A stretch of 64,000 nt of DNA, taken from Jackrogersella multiformis (lineage: Eukaryota; Ascomycota; Sordariomycetes; Xylariales; Hypoxylaceae). The stretch lies in NCBI GenBank assembly GCA_902806575.1, contig CADCXD010000002.1:2294001-2358000 (forward strand), written 5' to 3'. Position 1 is the first letter of the stretch, and every line of letters begins with the position of its first letter. The translations under genes were made by a program, and so were the position numbers. The notes beneath the pieces were generated by a model. It did no database searches, had not been told where the DNA came from, and saw only the letters and a program-made list of their open reading frames with translations. Below are positions 11,332 through 21,615 of the stretch, piece by piece.

Positions 11332-14051
11332 ATGCCTAAGATAAAGAGCTATACCCCCGCCTGGCTGCAGCAGCCTTCTCTCGCCCATGATCTTTTCATA
11401 CCTAACCCGAGCGATGCCCAAAATCCTTCCTCATATAACTCCAAGACCTTCATAAACCACGGCCCACGACGGACAATCGCTCGCCGTGGTACTGAGGTGT
11501 TCATTGCTGTCGGGAAGGAAATCAGATGGGCTGATCTTGTTTACCTAAAAGAACGATGGGAAGAGAAACAAGCCGGGGCTCGAGGTGGTGTTCGGATCAA
11601 ACGAGAGGATTCCTCTAGCTCTGGTGACGATGAGCTACTAAGAGAATCAATAGAGAATTGTTCTGCGGAGGGTTTCCGAGTAAGTTGTCGATTCTCGTGT
11701 TTATCACGACCGATCCGCTAACCTTCCAGACAATCAAAACTTCTGTCGGCAGCGATATCCAACAGCTCGTCATATCACCATACGCCGATTTCATGGCCGT
11801 TGTGACTACTCATACCATTCGCATCGTTCTCCTACCCGATTCATCCCACCTCACCGCGCCTAGCCTTGACGCTATCAAGCCGAAGTCATGGACCTTGGGC
11901 CCAACGACACACGTTATGGACCGATCGCCAGTCGCCTCGGCTCTATGGCATCCGTTAGGAGTAAACGGTTCGGCGTTGGTTACAGTCACGAAAGATGCTG
12001 TCGTAAGAGTTTGGGAGCTCTCACAGAAGGATCGATGGTCCTTCGATACTCCCTCTTTGACTATAGATTTGCTGAAGCTTGTGGATGGCACATCTTTAGA
12101 CCAGAACTTCGCTGCTTCGCCTGACGTCACAAATAAGGGTTTCTCGCCGGACTCTTTCGAAATGGATGTGGCGTCGGCGTGCTTCGCTGGTAGGGGATCT
12201 GGGGGGTGGTCGCCAATGACACTGTGGATCGCTATGCGGGAGGGGGATGTATACGCTTTATGTCCTTTGCTGCCTACTCATTGGGCTCCTCCACCAACCC
12301 TCATTCCCTCGCTCTCTATCTCAATAGTCGGAAATCTGGCCGCGGTCGAGGACGACCCGAACGTTTCTGAGCAGGCGAAGGTGTTAGCACAACAACAGCT
12401 GGACTGGATGTCAGACCTTGACAACCAAGAACCCAGGGTCGTTGAGGGTCCGTCTGGGCAGCCACCTACGGAAATCTTCACGCGTCCTTCTAGGCCCGGT
12501 ATAGTCCCTCGCTTACAAGGACCTTTCGACCTCGAATTAAGCCCAGACAGCGAAGACGACTTGGATGCGGAGCTGACAGATATATTTGCCATTGGGCAGA
12601 AGCTCGACGCTGACGAACTAATGATGGGGGAGGATGATGAGCTTGAGATGGAGGACATTGAAGGGGAAGGCCTGTCTCTTTCCATCATATGCTTGCTCTC
12701 GTCTAGCGGCCAGTTACGAGTGTGTCTCGACCTAGATGGGATCCAGGCACAATGGCTTCCTCCTCGAAATAAATCGAAGTCCATGGGACGCTTAACCGGA
12801 TCACCATCCCTATTAACATTTCAGAGCATGGATATCCTGAACTCTTTAGAGGTAACCGAACATGCTTGGCCTATGTTCAGTCCTGACGTTACCTCGAGAT
12901 ATTCTTTCTACATCACTCACCCCTCTAGCATTACGCATGTCTCCCTATCGCCATGGGTCTTCCGCTTAGAAAGTGAACTTCAGGGCGATTCGCAAGCAGG
13001 GTCCGAATTCAGAATTGATCTGCTTGTCAGCGGACAGAATTCGATTAGGGAAAGGCTCTACACTAATATAGCCCAGGGCGACGCACAACTCCCCCTTACC
13101 GCTTCAGTCGCTATTCGCGACCCTGACCTTGGCTACTTCTTGTTATCTGCGACGCCATTTGACCCCGTTGCCTTAGTCTTTGATACCCCAGAGGATGACC
13201 TCGCTCCTATACGGCCCGCCTCACCCTCCTTTGACAAGGATGCAGAAGTGCAGCCTCTAGATTTCTACGAGCCCCGACCCGTCTTCCAACCGTCACATGT
13301 CCTCGATGAGAGCTCCGTCCTACCAGACCTACTCAACCAGCTCCGCACCAGTCGTCACAAGACAATAGTCAACCAGGAAGTTCGACTCTCGCCGCTTAGT
13401 TTGCAGCTCTTTACGGATGCGCATAAAATCCTCAGCGACGAGACGCATAGGCTCGGCGTAGCAGCTGCTGAGGTATTCCGACGGTGCGTCCAGCTACAAT
13501 CGGAACTCAAACGGCAAGTCACCAAGGCGAACGAAGTCAAGGGTAGGGTCGAGGCTATTACAGGGGAAGACCAGGATGATGAGGGCGAACCGGAGTCGAG
13601 CAACGCCGCCATAGAGCGACGGTTACGGAATGCGAAAGAGAGGGGGGAATCTCTCAGCCAGCGGCTAGAGAAAATGCGAAAGATCGTCAGCAAGGCAACC
13701 AGTCGCGAGTTGAGCGATAAAGAGAAAGCATGGGTCAACGAGGTTAACGCGCTAGACGCTAATCTGCTTGGATCTACAGCGCCGGCGGATGGGCCCGCGC
13801 GGTTGAAGCAGACTAAGAGGAGGTATGAAGAGGTCATGCAACTGAGGGATGAGCTTGTGGAAGAAGCAGGGAAATTAGGCGCAACGGCCGGTGAAGGGGA
13901 AGAAGGCTTGGGCACACCGACGACTGACCTTCGCATACCGTCGGAGCTCCGAAGAGCAAAGATCAACCAAGTAAAGGGCCTTATCGAACGTGAGACGGCC
14001 TTGGTGGATGCGGTGAAGGCACGACTCGAGCGATTGTCAGTAGTTGGGTAG
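11332..14051 (+). CDS. NUP82: Nucleoporin NUP82 (Nup88-like)
   Basis: Two exons, 11332-11679 and 11730-14051, giving about 889 residues. The 50-bp intron (GTAAGT, GCTAAC, CCAG) is phase 0. Nup82 sits on the cytoplasmic face of the nuclear pore with Nup159 and Nsp1 and is needed for mRNA export. The N-terminal half looks like a beta-propeller: conserved YTPAWL near residue 8, repeated hydrophobic strands, and segments such as SPVASALWHPLGVNGSALVTVTKDAVVRVWEL. An acidic loop lies around residues 385-445. The C-terminal quarter (about 680-885) is predicted coiled coil with heptad-like charged stretches (RRLRNAKERGESLSQRLEKMRKI), as expected for assembly with Nsp1 and Nup159. Size agrees with filamentous-fungal NUP82. 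Confidence 0.88.
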
Positions 14052-15709
14052 GTGAAGTACGGCAGGCGCCGTGGCGCGCCGGCATGACACTCCTGTCGCT
14101 GTCGCAGGATGTATCCCTTCGAGGCATGTATAAGATGTGATACTACTGTCTAATATGCATTCAGTTCAGAAACAGGGCGATTGGGTTCAGTTATTCGTGG
14201 CAGGTTGAACAGACTAGGGTACAGTCAGCATTCTCGTTGTCGTGGCGGTCCCTTGGCGAATCTTACCGTTACTCACTGTGACGTCTCGAAATGTATCGTC
14301 AGATGCCCAATTAGGTTCAGGTAAAGGAGAGGCAGGAATTACGACGCCGATCTTTTCTCTTGTTTGGATCATTTCACGACAGGAAGAGGCAAATCTCGGC
14401 ACCTCTTGTCCAATAGCACGGACCCAGAACATCAGTCCACATGCAGCCTTGCAATACGCAGCCTAAACGAGTGGACTTCCAAAGTTACCTAGGTAGACAT
14501 TCGACAGCTGAGTACCAAGGTCCAAGGGTTCTAGACACCCTTTGTGTCTGCTCTGAAATGAGCTTAGCATATCGGCGAGCATGGCAGCAGTAGAAATAAA
14601 AGACTGGACAAATTCTAACCCTTATTAATAGGCACCACTCACTCGGTTGTACAGCTATATAACTTGGGGATCCCTTCCGTCTTGAAATTTTTTTGTCTTT
14701 TATTCTTCCGATGGTTTCATTACATGAGCTAGATACTTGCAGTGGTTATTTCCAATAAGTTTGTCTTTTGTAGAAGGTCGCTGCAAATCCCAAAGTCCCA
14801 ACATTCTGGGCCCAACCACGGACCATGATTATGCTCGCCCTATTTTTCATTGGCCGTGGCTTTTTCGCCATACCAAGCCGGTCTTTTGTTCTTCTTCTAC
14901 TCATTGCGACTTAGCGTCCGGCCCGGTAGCATCTAAGCATCTTGTTTCCCGCAGGCTTTCACAAATTTGTCGACTCGGGGCAACGACAATCATGGTGTCG
15001 TCTTTGGGTACGGGCGGCAGGCTTGTAGTGGCAAAAATTGTGCCCAATTTTCAGGATCTCCTTTTACGTGATCAACACTCCGTGTTTGCATCCAACACAT
15101 GCATGTCATTAGTATGACTTCAAGGCTAGTACCCGTAGCTGCCGGTAGAAGAAAAGGGTGTGAGTGGTGTAACATTTCTCAGCATGTACTGAGAATACTC
15201 GTCAACGCCGAGGCTTACCTACCTAGGTACTTCGAGGGCGACAAATGAGCATTTGTGTGCCCTTCGATACGACTGTTGGTTAAGCCATCACAGCAGCCAT
15301 TGACGTATAAGCGAAACAAATTGATATGCGGCGTTTAACTGGCTACCTAACTCGGAGAGTGTCGGGTCTGTAGTTATACTTCGCTACGGTTTGTGTTAGA
15401 CCCCTTCACTTGGGCTGAGCTTCCTTCTTACGAAGCCAAGATAGGTCTTGATACTTCCGTCCGCCTCACTATGTGCTATGTCGATTACATAAAACGAATC
15501 CCACTCCGCGGATCATGGTTTCGTGCATAGTCTCACCGGGGGATCATATCCCGCCACAAGTGCGTGTATATAATAGGTGCCCACAGATATGCTGACCTTG
15601 AACTTCGAGACTTACGATTACCGCTCTCGCTCCTGATTCTTGATCAATGCTCATACGCCTCCATGATCAGTTCCTTCGAGCTTTTCCTCATCGTCAGTCA
15701 GAGTGCAAC
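14052..15709. other. Intergenic, 1.66 kb, no gene recognised
   Basis: ORFs of 72-126 codons occur, but none resembles a known family or has convincing splice partners. TACCTAGGTA copies are at 14486 and 15220. The last few hundred bases must contain the promoter of the gene starting at 15710. Confidence 0.4.
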
Positions 15710-17287
15710 ATGGCGCGCCCTACCCCAACCCTCGATTTCAGGAGCCAGACAGTAGGTAAGCGTCAACCCGGTTCGTATCTACGTCTTCGTCGTCCATACT
15801 AACTCTGCCGCACAGAAAACTGCGAGTTCTTCGTGGGAAAATATGACACTATCTCGGTGATCATCGTCAAGGAGCCGACAGGGCAGTTCAAAGCATACGT
15901 AATACGATCCATCGGGCGCTCCCGCGACGTACTTCTCTCCTCGGATCCTGAAGACTCGGCCGTCTTTGCCATCCGATCGCTGCACCTCAAGTCGTGCGAG
16001 GCGGTCCACAACTACATCACCACCAACGGGTTCTCCTATCCTCCAGATCTCAAGAAGTCCAAACTCGACGACGATGATGACGAGAGGGAAGAAGGAGATG
16101 ACGACGACAACGACGACGACGACGACGACGTAGCATCTGTCGTCTCCGGATGCTCCGTGTCCTCGACCGTCGCCCTGTCCTATTGGGGCAGCTCCGACGA
16201 CGAGGCGGCCATGACGCCAGCCTCGTCAGCTGCCCCCCACCTATGCTCCCGCAAGACCGGCAGCGGCAGCCACCACGACAAAAGCACTAACAACAATAAC
16301 AACAACATCAACAATAACACTGCCAAGCGTCGTAGCAAGCTACCCCCTACCGCCACCGCTACAGCAGGCAAGCAGCACGCCGCCGCTCGGGAGCTCATCA
16401 CGAGGTTCGCGAGAAGCGACGGGCTCGACGACTCCGACGACGACGAGCACCCGCACCCGCCTCGCGTCAGGCTCGTCAGCCCCACTCGGTCGTCGCCTGC
16501 TGCTGCGGCGGCGGCGGGTAGCAACACCAGCAACACCAGCAACACCTCGTACCGGCCGCCGCCACCGCCGCCGGGCTGGACCGGGCCGCCCATGCCGCCG
16601 CCGCCTCCCATGGCCATGCGCGGCCGCGGCGGCGGCGGCATGTCCGTAGCATCGACCCCGCAGTCGCAGCAGCCGCAGCCGCTATACTACCAACCGCAGC
16701 AGCAGATGATGCACGGCCCGCCTCACCCCTCGCTGCACTACAAGGCCAGCGCGCCAAACCTCGGCTCCAGCGGCCCCAACGCCGGCACCAGCCTCTCGCA
16801 GCGGCTATACGACGTCCGCCTGGCCATCCGCTGGGTAGGCCACGGCGAGGTCCGCGTCCTCGAGAGCACGCGCGCCAGCATCCGCGCGCTGCAGGAGATG
16901 GCCGTCGCGTTCGTCAGGTCGCACGCGTCGGCTTTCGAAGGGGGTGGTGGTTTTAATAGTAATAGCGGTAGCAACAACAGCAGTAACAACAATGACAATA
17001 ACAACGGCAGCGGCAGTAATAGCAATAACTACAACAACGGCAGCAATAAAGGGGCGCCGCCGCTATACGACCTCATCCGCAAAAACGCCGGCGGCGGCTG
17101 GGCGCTGCGGGCGTGCGTGCGCCGCGCCGTCTTCGGCCCCGGCGAGGCGTACGACATGAGCGCATACCGCGGCGACGACCTGACCAAGCTGTTCAACGTG
17201 CTGAGCGCCGGCGGCATACCCAGGATGGAGGTCGAGGTCGAGGGCGTGGCGGTCGGGCAGGGGCTTGGGCAGGGACAGGGGTACTAG
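15710..17287 (+). CDS. Low-complexity conserved-end fungal protein, function unknown
   Basis: Two exons, 15710-15755 and 15816-17287, giving about 505 residues. Exon 1 (MARPTPTLDF...) was added because it supplies an ATG and a GTAAGC donor; the 60-bp intron has an ATACTAAC branch and a CACAG acceptor. I do not recognise the family. The folded-looking parts are the N-terminus (residues about 15-95, CEFFVGKYDTISVIIVKEP and SLHLKSCEAVHNYITTNGF) and the C-terminus (YDVRLAIRWVGHGEVRVLEST, then ALRACVRRAVFGPGEAYDMSAYRGDDL). Between them are an Asp/Glu run (about 99-121), Asn runs, a Pro-rich segment (about 260-285) and an Asn/Ser/Gly linker (about 394-427) that splits the C-terminal domain. Third positions are very GC-rich. 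Possibly a scaffold or regulator; no catalytic motif is visible. Confidence 0.75.
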
Positions 17288-18274
17288 GATGGTGGTGGTA
17301 GCTTAAAAGGGGTAGGGGAAGGTTTGGTAAGAGGTGTCGCGCGTCTAGAGGGGATGGACATCTCCTTACGTTTTGGACGCCGGTTACTTATGGTAACCGA
17401 ATTAAGACTGATGGATTGTTCGATCCGGAAAGTCCATGGGTTTGCGTTTCTCCTTTTCTTCTTCTCGTTCATGAATGTATGAGTCATCGGTCTTTGCGTA
17501 CTATGGATTCCCTTCCGGTGGATCCCGCCACCTCACCTACGCATCTACCGAAGTCAGGACGTGAGCTGTCTCGAGATGCGGCTTAGATTGCGTGGAAGTG
17601 CTTCTTCGAGCTTCGGTCGTTTTTTTGTCTTCCTCGTTTGCGCTTTAGGCTTGCTCTCTTAGCTTAACTGCGACGAGATGCGAGCTATGTATGCATGAGA
17701 GAAGACAGTAGTGGGTAGGGGCCAGAGATGAAAAGGAGATTGATTTTTCTTGTTACGGTTTCTTATGGAGTTCGCAGTACTGTTAAATCTCTTACTTGTA
17801 CTTACTACCTTCGCTGCTTTGGCTGCCTGACTAGCTAGCAAATTGTATAAGTGAACCTTCGAGTCTGTGTCGACTATAGTTCGACCTTCTTCCGTTGTCG
17901 TCGTCTCTCATGAAATTTCCATCGTTATTCACTTATGAAATTTAACATGTGCTCCTCCGAGTTTGGAGTCGGTGTACGTCAAAGTGGAGGACATAGCTGA
18001 AACTGCAGACAGAGCGTAAAGCCAACTTTCCAGTCGCTGTACAAGAATCCTTCAGACCTTATACACCCCATGCCAAAGATTTTAGATCAGAGTACGGATA
18101 TAGATACTCTTAAAGCCTCCAGACAGCGATAGCCTGACGATCTCCAGATTGCCCCCAAGATACATATCGTCGTCTTCACGATAAGTTTTTCACTACTGGT
18201 GTTAAAGGCAGTCCATAGTCATTCTGTTTGCTCGCACTACCGTACCATCACTTATGTTCATTACAAGCTACAAC
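17288..18274. other. Intergenic, 1 kb, nothing recognised
   Basis: It contains 3' untranslated sequence of the upstream gene and the promoter of the small gene at 18275. No ORF here has family features or a splice partner. Confidence 0.4.
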
Positions 18275-18747
18275 ATGCCTACTTCACCATTCCCAACCAA
18301 AGCATGGACCCGCGAGGTCTTCGCCCACCTCGCCGAAGGCGTCGACTTGACGCTCACGGGATCGCACGCGCTATCGGGGCGTTACGACGAGGTATCGTTT
18401 AGGTCTAAGGCTCAAGCACTAATCAACGGCGTATTCGACGGGTCCGTAGAACTCCATGTCAGGAGCGTCATCGGCGGAGAGGTCGAGGAGTGGGCCGTGA
18501 TCGAACTGGCCGCGGAGGCGAGGTGTAAGAACGGTGAGTTTTGATAGACCTACCTATCGCACGAGATCTCGGTCGAAACATGTCGAGATACCCAAGGTAT
18601 TGTCATTTCTGCTCAGGTCTGGTATACGATCAAACGCACTCTTGGTCTACGCGGTGGAAAGACGGAAAAATTGTCGAGGTTCGCACGTATATGGATGGTG
18701 GTCTGCTCTTGAACCGCGCTCTGAGAGAGAACGAGAACAGAGCTTGA
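18275..18747 (+). CDS. Small NTF2-like (SnoaL-type) protein
   Basis: Two exons, 18275-18533 and 18617-18747, giving 129 residues. The 83-bp intron (GTGAGT...CTCAG) splits a Gly codon and joins AEARCKNG to LVYDQTHSWSTRWKDGKIVEVRTYMD, a join typical of SnoaL-like proteins, where the last strands carry a K-I-x-E-x-R-x-Y-x-D pattern. Such alpha+beta barrel proteins bind or isomerise small hydrophobic molecules; the substrate here is unknown. The region between the first helix (EVFAHLAEG) and VDLTLTGSHALSGRY looks shorter than I expect for the family, so part of the cone-shaped barrel may be reduced. An in-frame ATG seven codons upstream (18254) is an alternative start. Confidence 0.7.
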
Positions 18748-19746
18748 TCAGGGGGGCATCGTTAAGAGTGTTTCCTATTTACTCTAGGTTACATACCTAA
18801 CAATAACAGTAACCTACTATTATAAAACTCCGCAATCGGGGTAAATACGTACGAGTTATTCTGTACTTACCAGATTGTATATAATTTCATATCATAATTC
18901 ATACCGCCGCTCTATCGTCTACCTACCTTGGCTATCGTAGGGTGAGTGTATGTTCGATTCCTGCCTTCGTACATACATATTAGCGCCATTGGCATCTCGC
19001 TGGTAGCTCGGGTTTCCATCACGACCTTCTACATAGTAGCTCGACGCATAAGGCAACTAGCTTCGCAGCATCTTATCATCATTGGTCGACGGCCAAGCTA
19101 CTCCTCAGAGCCAGGCCAAGAGTTCATACCTCCAATTATAAATTTGCCGGGTGGGAGCTGCAAGGTGACCGAGGTGGCTCCAACCCCTGACTCGTCATGC
19201 CGACTTATCTCCGGAATATTGGTTCTGTATGCCCCTAATGTAAGCCATGCGAAGCAATCCCATCCCCCATCCCCATCTGCCGCTCTTGTGAAACTGGGCG
19301 TTGGCGCGCTAGGATGCCGTCTCGACCGGTATCAGGCTATATCAGTTCGCTGCGCCTTCATGCAGAGGGCACACTAGGCCCCGGATACCGCAGGAGCACG
19401 TCATGGCTTAGCGAGGATGCATCCGCAACATGGCCATGATCTACCGTATCCCCTCTTCCTCCACCTGAGCTGCACGGGCTGTCTCGGAAATCGAGGTACC
19501 CAGGCTCGGGGCTGTAGATTGTGAGGTCCCAGAATATTCCCCTCGTCTGCGTCGCGGGTGTCACACCCCATATAAGGATGCCCAGCCCTCGATCCGTTTG
19601 GTCGAAGGGGAATCTCCTATATTCGTAGAGAGAGAGAGAGAAAGAAAGGAAACAAACGAGCAGAACATACCTACCTTACCTACCTACCTACCAATAACCA
19701 CCGAAGCTCCAACCCCAATTAAACAAGCCAAGAACAAGAACAAGCC
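18748..19746. promoter_or_regulatory. Intergenic, upstream of the formaldehyde-activating enzyme gene
   Basis: No gene is recognised; an ORF of 143 codons (18946-19377) lacks any protein-like pattern. Close to the next gene are a TATA-like CATATAAGG at about 19569, a GA-repeat at about 19627-19642 and a run of ACCT repeats at about 19671-19692, all plausible parts of its promoter and leader. Confidence 0.45.
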
Positions 19747-20310
19747 ATGGCTTCCCTACACCCCCTCCTCGACAACGGCCTGACCAAGGGCTCCCCCGAC
19801 CACGCCGGCGGCAAACTGTACTGCAAGTGCGCCAGCGCCCCCGTCGAGGTGACGCTAAGCTCCAACGTGGCGCACAACCACGCGTGCGGGTGCTCCAAGT
19901 GCTGGAAGCCGGCGGGCGCGCTCTTCAGCATCGTGGGCGTGGTGCCGGTGGCGAACCTGTCGGTCACGGCCAACGAGTCCAAGCTCGCGGTCGTGGACGA
20001 GAAGGCGGCGATCCAGCGGCACGCGTGCACGGCGTGCGGCGTGCACATGTACGGCCGCATCGAGGCTGACCACCCGTTCAAGGGCCTGGATTTCGTCCAC
20101 GCGGAGCTGAGCCCCCAGCCCGGCTGGCAGGAGCCGCAGTTCGCCGCCTTCGTCAGCAGCATCATCGAGCAGGGCTTCGACCCCGCGCGCATCGGCGACG
20201 TCCGCGACAAGCTGCACGCCCTCGGCCTCCAGACCTACGACTGCCTGTCCCCGGCCCTCATGGACCTGATCGCCGCGTACACCGCCAAGAAGACCGGCGC
20301 TCTCAAGTGA
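19747..20310 (+). CDS. Glutathione-dependent formaldehyde-activating enzyme (GFA family)
   Basis: Intronless ORF of 187 residues. The family (S-(hydroxymethyl)glutathione synthase, EC 4.4.1.22, PF04828) promotes reaction of formaldehyde with glutathione, the first step of formaldehyde detoxification. The zinc-ligand cysteines are in the expected pattern: CKC at 26/28, CGCSKC at 47/49/52 and CTAC at 94/97. The C-terminal part (GWQEPQFAAFVSSIIEQG...DPARIGDVRDKLHALGLQTYDCLSPALMDLIAAY) is typical of the long, true GFA subfamily rather than the short relatives. Codons are strongly GC3-biased, which suggests high expression. The catalytic role of this family has been disputed, and some members may only bind glutathione. 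Confidence 0.9.
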   Translation: MASLHPLLDNGLTKGSPDHAGGKLYCKCASAPVEVTLSSNVAHNHACGCSKCWKPAGALFSIVGVVPVANLSVTANESKLAVVDEKAAIQRHACTACGVHMYGRIEADHPFKGLDFVHAELSPQPGWQEPQFAAFVSSIIEQGFDPARIGDVRDKLHALGLQTYDCLSPALMDLIAAYTAKKTGALK

Positions 20311-21615
20311 GCGGGCGGCGTCGACGGGCAGGCAAAAAAAGAAAAGGGGTGGATGGATGGATGAGTAAAATGAAAGAACCCGGTGCACCTTGTGCGCGGA
20401 TGCGTGATGTGGAACAAACAAAATGTACCTAGGCTGCTAGGACGGGGAAATCAACAGTAGCAATAACAATAACACGTGCGAGAGAGGAAGAAGGACGGGA
20501 ACTATGAGAAGAAGCGGCCCTACGTCGTGGTACGTGTGGGTGGTGTAGTTATATGTAAATAAGACCTCCGATATCCGATGTCCATCAAGGTGTCCATCAA
20601 GGTGCTTTCGATATAGTGCTTTGGGGTGTATAGCTTGCATTATACATTATAAATCGACAACATATCTCGGCAAACATGGCTATTGGTTGGAATGTGCGTG
20701 CCTATTCTCAAGGTAGGACTTCCAAGGTCAGGATTCGCAGAGATTAGTTTACCTCTGCTCAGACATACGTGCCGGTATCTATTGCCAGTTGAGGTGTCTC
20801 TTGTCCTCGAGTCTAGTCCTGTAAATATTGATACAAGATGATGCTGGTAACATAATATGAACTGAAGATATCGAAGAAGATATTTACAAAAACCCTCGAG
20901 ATTTAGAAAGATTAACAACTAGAACCAGAAGGGGGGAATTCTCTTAGTTTTTCGTCTCGCTAAGTTTGAATCACTGAATAGGCACATCATTTATAAGGAG
21001 AAAAACTCCTATATAGTATAGATCATCGACCTAGTCACACGCAAGTATGAAATGACTCATCGATATTAGAGCTTGATTGGGCTTGACAACCTTGGAAGTT
21101 TTCAAAATTAAATGACAAGTAGCCCTGTATGTTATTTTGAAGCTAATGTTAGCAGCCAAAGACAAAAAGAATGAGAAAAGAACCGATAGAAAGACAATCA
21201 AGTTCTTTGAAAGCAGCATATATTGAGTTTTGGAGATAGTCGATACTATATAACTCTCTAAATGGCTGGGGGGAGGGTTGGTTAAGTCTCAAGACCGAGC
21301 CGGTATAGAATATCGCTTGTCAAAATAGGAGCTCTAACCTCTAATAAATTCTTTGCTTTTCACGTCCCTTGCGCTCCCCCGTTAGATCAACGAGTGGCGC
21401 CAACGGTTGACAGGAGCCTCAACAACGGCTTATCTATGCTTGTGTGTCGAGGTCGGTGTCATCCTGTCACTGAGATCTAGTTATTTCAAATAAACAACTG
21501 TGTCCTAGGCAGAGATTAGTCCAAACCCCGAGTCTATCACCTACAACGCCGCCCAAATGCCATAATGCTATCAAATCCCCTCAGCCATGACGGGTAGGCC
21601 TTCACATCTAAGCGC
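20311..21615. other. Convergent intergenic region, 1.3 kb, nothing recognised
   Basis: It lies between the 3' ends of the formaldehyde gene and PIK1. It is moderately AT-rich from about 20640 to 21340. ORFs here are short and patternless. Confidence 0.4.

Noticed and set aside
14214..14432. 72-codon minus-strand ORF with protein-like wording
   Set aside because: No family match comes to mind, no splice partners on either side, and no conserved motif.
14737..15117. 126-codon plus-strand ORF
   Set aside because: Composition is patternless, and it lies in sequence with stops close by in every plausible extension.
16180..16757. Long antisense ORFs opposite the low-complexity gene
   Set aside because: They translate codon repeats into poly-Leu, poly-Ala and poly-Gly and are shadows of the GC-rich sense gene.
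18940..18985. B-box-like GTTCGATTCC suggesting a tRNA
   Set aside because: The flanking T-stem bases do not pair and no A box lies upstream.
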